Part shown: piece after piece, positions 28,943-32,027 of the stretch
Layout of the letters: each line of letters opens with the position of its first letter
Position numbering within the stretch: position 1 is the first letter of the stretch
Source of the DNA: Rubrivivax sp.
GTDB taxonomy: Bacteria > Pseudomonadota > Gammaproteobacteria > Burkholderiales > Burkholderiaceae_C
Length of the DNA: 32,027 nt
NCBI GenBank assembly: GCA_022842595.1
Contig: JALHPF010000047.1
Span: 1-32,027, forward strand
Direction of reading: 5' to 3'
The notes under the pieces: generated by a model
What the model was told of the DNA's origin: nothing
Database searches by the model: none
What the model saw: only the letters and a program-made list of their open reading frames with translations
Translations under genes and position numbers: made by a program

Positions 28943-31462
28943 ATGCCCCCACAGCCACCACCAGAGCCTGAAGCCGCCACCGGGTGGTCGGGCTTTCGTG
29001 CGCGGCATCTGTTCGACTACCCGCGCGCCGCGCTCGCTGCCTGGCTGTTGATCACCTGCGCTGGCTCCGCGGCACTGGTCTGGAGCCTGTCGCAGGTGCT
29101 CGCGCTGCCGCTGGCCAGCGCCTGGCCGGTGGTGGCGGCGCTGGCGCTGGTGGTGGTGGCCTCGCACCTGACCCTGAAGCTGCCCCGCACCAATTTTTCG
29201 CTGGGCATCGCCGACGTCTTCAGCTACCTGTCCCTGGCCACGCTGGGGCCGGCCGTGGCCGTGCTGGCGGTCGGCATCGAGGGCTTCCTTGGCACGCGCA
29301 AGACCTCCAAGCGCATGAGCAGCTGGATCAGCAGCCCGGCTGCGGCGATGACGTCGATGGCAATCGCCGGCGCTGCCTTCGAAGGCATCAAGGCCCTGGC
29401 CGTGCAGGCTGGCGTTGCCCCGGAAGTCGCGGCGCTGGGTGCGTTGTGCGTGGCGTCGATGCTGAGCTACAGCCTGACGATGCTGATGCTCATCGGCATG
29501 ATGGCGCTCAAGCGTGGCGAGCGCATCCGCCTGTGGCGCGACCCCTTGGCCTGGGTGGCCCAGGCGCCGTGGATGCTGGCCGTGGCGATGAGTTCGGCGT
29601 TCGTGGCCGGCATGGTGCACCTGAACGCGGTGCGCTTCGGCGTCGGCGTGATCGCGGTGTCCGTGGGCCTGGTGCTGGGCCTGGCCTGGCTGCTGCGTGT
29701 GAGCCTGCAGCGCCAGGAAGCCGAGCGGGAACAGCAGGAAGCCCTGGTCAACGCCGCCCAGCGCGAGGCCGAACTGAGCCAGCAGCGTTTCACCGCGGCC
29801 TTCACCCATGCCGCCATCGGCATGGCCATCGTGCGCGGCAGCGGCACAATCCTACAGGCCAACCAGGCCCTGTGCAGTCTGCTGGGCCGCGTGTCGCAAG
29901 GTCTGCTGGGCCTGCCTTTCACGGCGCTGCTGTACGACGGTGACGTGGCGCTGCTGTCGCGCCATGCGCAACAGGCGCGCAGCAGCGCCGAGAGCAGCTT
30001 CTCGATGGAGCTGCGCGTGGCCCACGCCAGTGGCCGCGAGCTGTGGGTGGTGCTGCACTGCAGCCCGCACATCGACCTGGGCGGCGAGGCCGACTGCCTG
30101 ATCTACCAGCTGCACGACATCACCTCGCGCCACCTGGCGGAAGCACGGCTGCAGCACATCGCCTTCCACGACGGCCTGACCGACCTGGCCAACCGCAACT
30201 GCTTCAACGAACGACTGGAAGTCGCCGTCGAGCGCAGTCGCCTGCGCGCCGAAGAGCGCTTCGCGGTGTTGTTCCTGGACCTGGACCGCTTCAAGATCGT
30301 CAACGACAGCCTGGGCCACATGGCCGGCAACGAACTGCTGAAGGAAGTGGCGCTGCGCCTGCGCGCCTGCGTGCGCCCGCGCGACCTGGTGGCGCGCCTG
30401 GGCGGGGACGAATTTGCGGTGCTGCTCGAAGATGTCGGCGATTCCGAGGCTGGCCTGCAGCTGGCGCGGCGCGTGCTGGACTCGCTGGGCCAGCCGGTGC
30501 TGATCAACGGCACCGAGGTCGTGCCCGGCGCCAGCATCGGCATCACCTTCAGCGACCTCGGCTACCGCACGGTCGACGAAGTGCTGCGTGATGCCGATCT
30601 GGCGATGTACGAAGCCAAGGCCGGCGGCCGCGGCCGTGTCGCCCTGTTCGACGCTTCGATGCACGAGAAGGTGGCCGAACGGCTGGCGCTGGAAGCCGAC
30701 CTGCGGCACGCCATCGGCGACGGCCAGCTGAGCGTCCACTTCCAGCCGATCTACCAGCTGGAGCCCTACCGCCTGCACGGCTTCGAAGCGCTGGCGCGCT
30801 GGGCACACCCCACGCGTGGCGCCATCAACCCGGCGGTGTTCATCGGGCTGGCCGAAGAGTCGGGCCACATCGAGGCGCTGACCGACTGGGTGATCGACCA
30901 TTCCCTGGCGCAGCTGGCGCCCTGGCGGAAGCTGCCCGGCAACGAGAACCTGGGCGTGCATGTGAATATCTCCGGCCGCGACCTGGCTCGCACCGACCTG
31001 CCCGAGAAGGTGCAGCAGGCGCTGCACAGGCATGCCGTGCCGGCCACGGCGCTGACGCTGGAGATCACGGAAACCACGCTGATGGGCCGGCTCGACGTGG
31101 CCCTGCAGACCATGGGCAGCCTGCGTGAACTGGGCGTGGGCTTCTCGATCGACGACTTCGGCACCGGCTATTCGTCGCTGGCCTACCTGGGCACGCTGCC
31201 GATCGAGAGCCTGAAGATCGACCGCAGCTTCGTCATGGGCCTGCACCAGACGGCGCAGAACGTCGAGATCGTGCGCGCCGTGCTGAACCTGGGCCAGAGC
31301 CTGGGCCGCACCGTCATCGCCGAAGGCATCGAGACGCTGGAGCAGCTGTCCACGCTGCGCCAGCTGGGCGTGCCCTTCGGCCAGGGCTACCTGCTCAGCC
31401 GCCCGCTGCGGGCCGAGCAGGCGCAGGCACTTCTGACGCTGGTGGCGCAGGCACCTGCGTGA
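28943..31462 (+). CDS. Membrane-bound GGDEF-EAL cyclic di-GMP protein
   Basis: About 839-residue bifunctional signalling protein. Residues about 20-260 form some seven or eight membrane helices, a sensor module I cannot assign to a named family. A helical linker and PAS-like domain follow (about 275-400, FTAAFTHAAIGMAIVRGSG). The GGDEF domain has LDLDRFKIVNDSLGH and an intact GGDEF at 487-491 with the inhibitory-site motif RPRD five residues before it. The EAL domain has EAL at 615-617, HVNISGRDL, LEITETTLM, DDFGTGYSSL, LKIDRSFV and AEGIE, so both halves look active. The start is uncertain: ATG 28943 or TTG 28862; neither has a strong ribosome site. Its 3' end overlaps exbD by 68 bp, tail to tail. 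Confidence 0.9.
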   Translation: MPPQPPPEPEAATGWSGFRARHLFDYPRAALAAWLLITCAGSAALVWSLSQVLALPLASAWPVVAALALVVVASHLTLKLPRTNFSLGIADVFSYLSLATLGPAVAVLAVGIEGFLGTRKTSKRMSSWISSPAAAMTSMAIAGAAFEGIKALAVQAGVAPEVAALGALCVASMLSYSLTMLMLIGMMALKRGERIRLWRDPLAWVAQAPWMLAVAMSSAFVAGMVHLNAVRFGVGVIAVSVGLVLGLAWLLRVSLQRQEAEREQQEALVNAAQREAELSQQRFTAAFTHAAIGMAIVRGSGTILQANQALCSLLGRVSQGLLGLPFTALLYDGDVALLSRHAQQARSSAESSFSMELRVAHASGRELWVVLHCSPHIDLGGEADCLIYQLHDITSRHLAEARLQHIAFHDGLTDLANRNCFNERLEVAVERSRLRAEERFAVLFLDLDRFKIVNDSLGHMAGNELLKEVALRLRACVRPRDLVARLGGDEFAVLLEDVGDSEAGLQLARRVLDSLGQPVLINGTEVVPGASIGITFSDLGYRTVDEVLRDADLAMYEAKAGGRGRVALFDASMHEKVAERLALEADLRHAIGDGQLSVHFQPIYQLEPYRLHGFEALARWAHPTRGAINPAVFIGLAEESGHIEALTDWVIDHSLAQLAPWRKLPGNENLGVHVNISGRDLARTDLPEKVQQALHRHAVPATALTLEITETTLMGRLDVALQTMGSLRELGVGFSIDDFGTGYSSLAYLGTLPIESLKIDRSFVMGLHQTAQNVEIVRAVLNLGQSLGRTVIAEGIETLEQLSTLRQLGVPFGQGYLLSRPLRAEQAQALLTLVAQAPA

Positions 31463-31871
31463 CCAGGCCAACGCGCGACAGCCCGGCCTGCTGCACCCAG
31501 CCGATGAGTTCGGCCACCCGCCCATAGGGCACCCGGCTGTCGGCGCGCAGCTGCACTTCGGTGGCCGGGTTGCGGCGCGCGGCGGTGGTGGCCATGGCGC
31601 TGATGCGTTCGCGTGCAGTCGCCTCGTCGAGCTGCTCCTCGCCGATGTAGTACCGGCCGTCGCTGTCGATGGCCAGGTTCAGCGTGGCCGGGGCCTCGTT
31701 GCTGCTGCTGCCTTCGGCCTGCGGCAGATCGAGCTTCAGGCCGCGGGCCATGAGCGGTGCGCTGATGATGAAGATCACCAGCAACACCAGCATCACGTCG
31801 ATCAACGGCGTCATGTTGATCTCGCTCATCGGCTTGGCGCCGGGGCGGCGTTCGAGGCGACCGAAACTCAT
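31395..31871 (-). CDS. ExbD/TolR-family proton-channel subunit
   Basis: 158-residue inner-membrane protein of the ExbD/TolR family, which with an ExbB/TolQ partner uses the proton gradient to energise TonB- or Tol-type machinery. One membrane helix (about 22-44, PLIDVMLVLLVIFIISAPLM) carries the conserved channel Asp25. The periplasmic domain follows (LKLDLPQAEG, IDSDGRYYIGEEQL, VQLRADSRVPYGRVAELIGWVQQAGLSRVGLVTQ) and a proline/alanine tail. The start ATG overlaps a preceding TGA (ATGA), so an upstream gene or leader probably exists; a partner exbB would lie beyond the window edge. The last 68 bp overlap the end of the GGDEF-EAL gene on the other strand. Confidence 0.93.
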   Translation of the reverse strand: MSFGRLERRPGAKPMSEINMTPLIDVMLVLLVIFIISAPLMARGLKLDLPQAEGSSSNEAPATLNLAIDSDGRYYIGEEQLDEATARERISAMATTAARRNPATEVQLRADSRVPYGRVAELIGWVQQAGLSRVGLVTQVPAPPASEVPAPARPAAGG

Positions 31872-31909
31872 GGTGGGTTGGCGGCTTTCGGCCCGTTGCG
31901 GTCATTCAT
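31868..31909 (-). other. Short frame ending in ATGA at the exbD start
   Basis: MNDRNGPKAANPP then TGA, the stop sharing bases with the exbD start. Its first seven codons lie in the 59-bp repeat. It could be a 13-residue leader peptide coupled to exbD, or simply the end of a longer frame that stays open to the window edge (about 52 codons, low complexity). No good ribosome site precedes the ATG. Confidence 0.25.
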
Positions 31910-31947
31910 TTCTTGCCGGCTTGGTCCCTCTGCAAAGGCGGGCTGGG
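31889..31947 (-). repeat. 59-bp repeat, right copy (inverted partner at 60-118)
   Basis: Exact reverse complement of 60-118. Read on the minus strand it lies directly upstream of exbD, ending 18 bp before its start codon, so this copy is in a potential leader or promoter position, unlike the left copy. The flank 31948-32027 contains GGAGCGAAG-like phrases on the minus strand and no recognisable gene. Confidence 0.9.
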
Positions 31948-32027
31948 GCTGGCTGTGGCGCTTATCCTCGGCGGTCTCCGCTTCGCTCCGACTTCCCTGC
32001 GGTGCTCGGTCCCGCGGCCCCGCCGCC

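Noticed and set aside
29852..31525. 557-codon open frame opposite the GGDEF-EAL gene
   Set aside because: It has no recognisable motif, and the plus strand carries intact GGDEF and EAL active sites.

Overview
The window is a gene-dense, very GC-rich piece of a bacterial chromosome. Gene content and order (divergent amgK/lptD, then surA-rsmA; leuS-lptE-holA; thiL-pgpA-pncC; a PEP-CTERM protein; maeB) fit a betaproteobacterium of the order Burkholderiales, probably of the Rubrivivax/Leptothrix/Ideonella type. The placement below order level is inference from gene style; there is no rRNA or marker gene here to fix it. I saw no tRNA, rRNA, CRISPR array or intact transposase gene, and no gene-free stretch exceeds about 200 bp.

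Layout. (1) 136-3093: an ABC exporter half-transporter divergent from a LysR-type regulator. (2) 3211-5501: a lipoprotein with four FAS1 (fasciclin) domains followed by a secreted single-domain FAS1 protein. (3) 5544-11405: the envelope-biogenesis block, amgK (amino-sugar kinase) facing away from lptD-surA-rsmA. (4) 11462-12782: an accessory island with a gene remnant, a perfect 18-bp-arm hairpin, a barstar-type inhibitor, a secreted barnase-type RNase and a palindrome-rich upstream region. (5) 12783-18233: malic enzyme maeB divergent from a sensor kinase/FixJ-type regulator pair resembling C4-dicarboxylate DctS/DctR. (6) 18230-20248: thiL-pgpA-pncC with 4-bp start/stop overlaps. (7) 20426-22020: a FxDxF-like PEP-CTERM protein and a GhrA-type reductase. 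(8) 22064-26329: leuS-lptE-holA on the minus strand. (9) 26486-31871: a Tat-exported subtilase ending in twelve LLSEG hexapeptide repeats, a membrane GGDEF-EAL protein, and an ExbD/TolR protein overlapping it tail to tail.

How the genes connect. LptD and LptE form the outer-membrane LPS translocon and SurA is the chaperone for LptD-class barrels, so two separate clusters in this window supply one assembly pathway. AmgK belongs to cell-wall sugar recycling. The FAS1 pair, the PEP-CTERM protein, the subtilase and the RNase are all exported.

Most unusual signals: the hexapeptide-repeat tail of the subtilase, whose units differ mostly at synonymous sites; a two-part promoter-like motif (GAAAC-N8-CGCATAATT plus GTTGCAAT) shared by the FAS1 lipoprotein and PEP-CTERM genes; a 59-bp perfect inverted repeat at the two ends of the window; the RNase/barstar island bounded by an inverted 10-mer, palindromes and a truncated gene; and mosaic 420-bp repeats in the FAS1 gene. 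I do not see a clearly new multi-gene system; these are specific leads.
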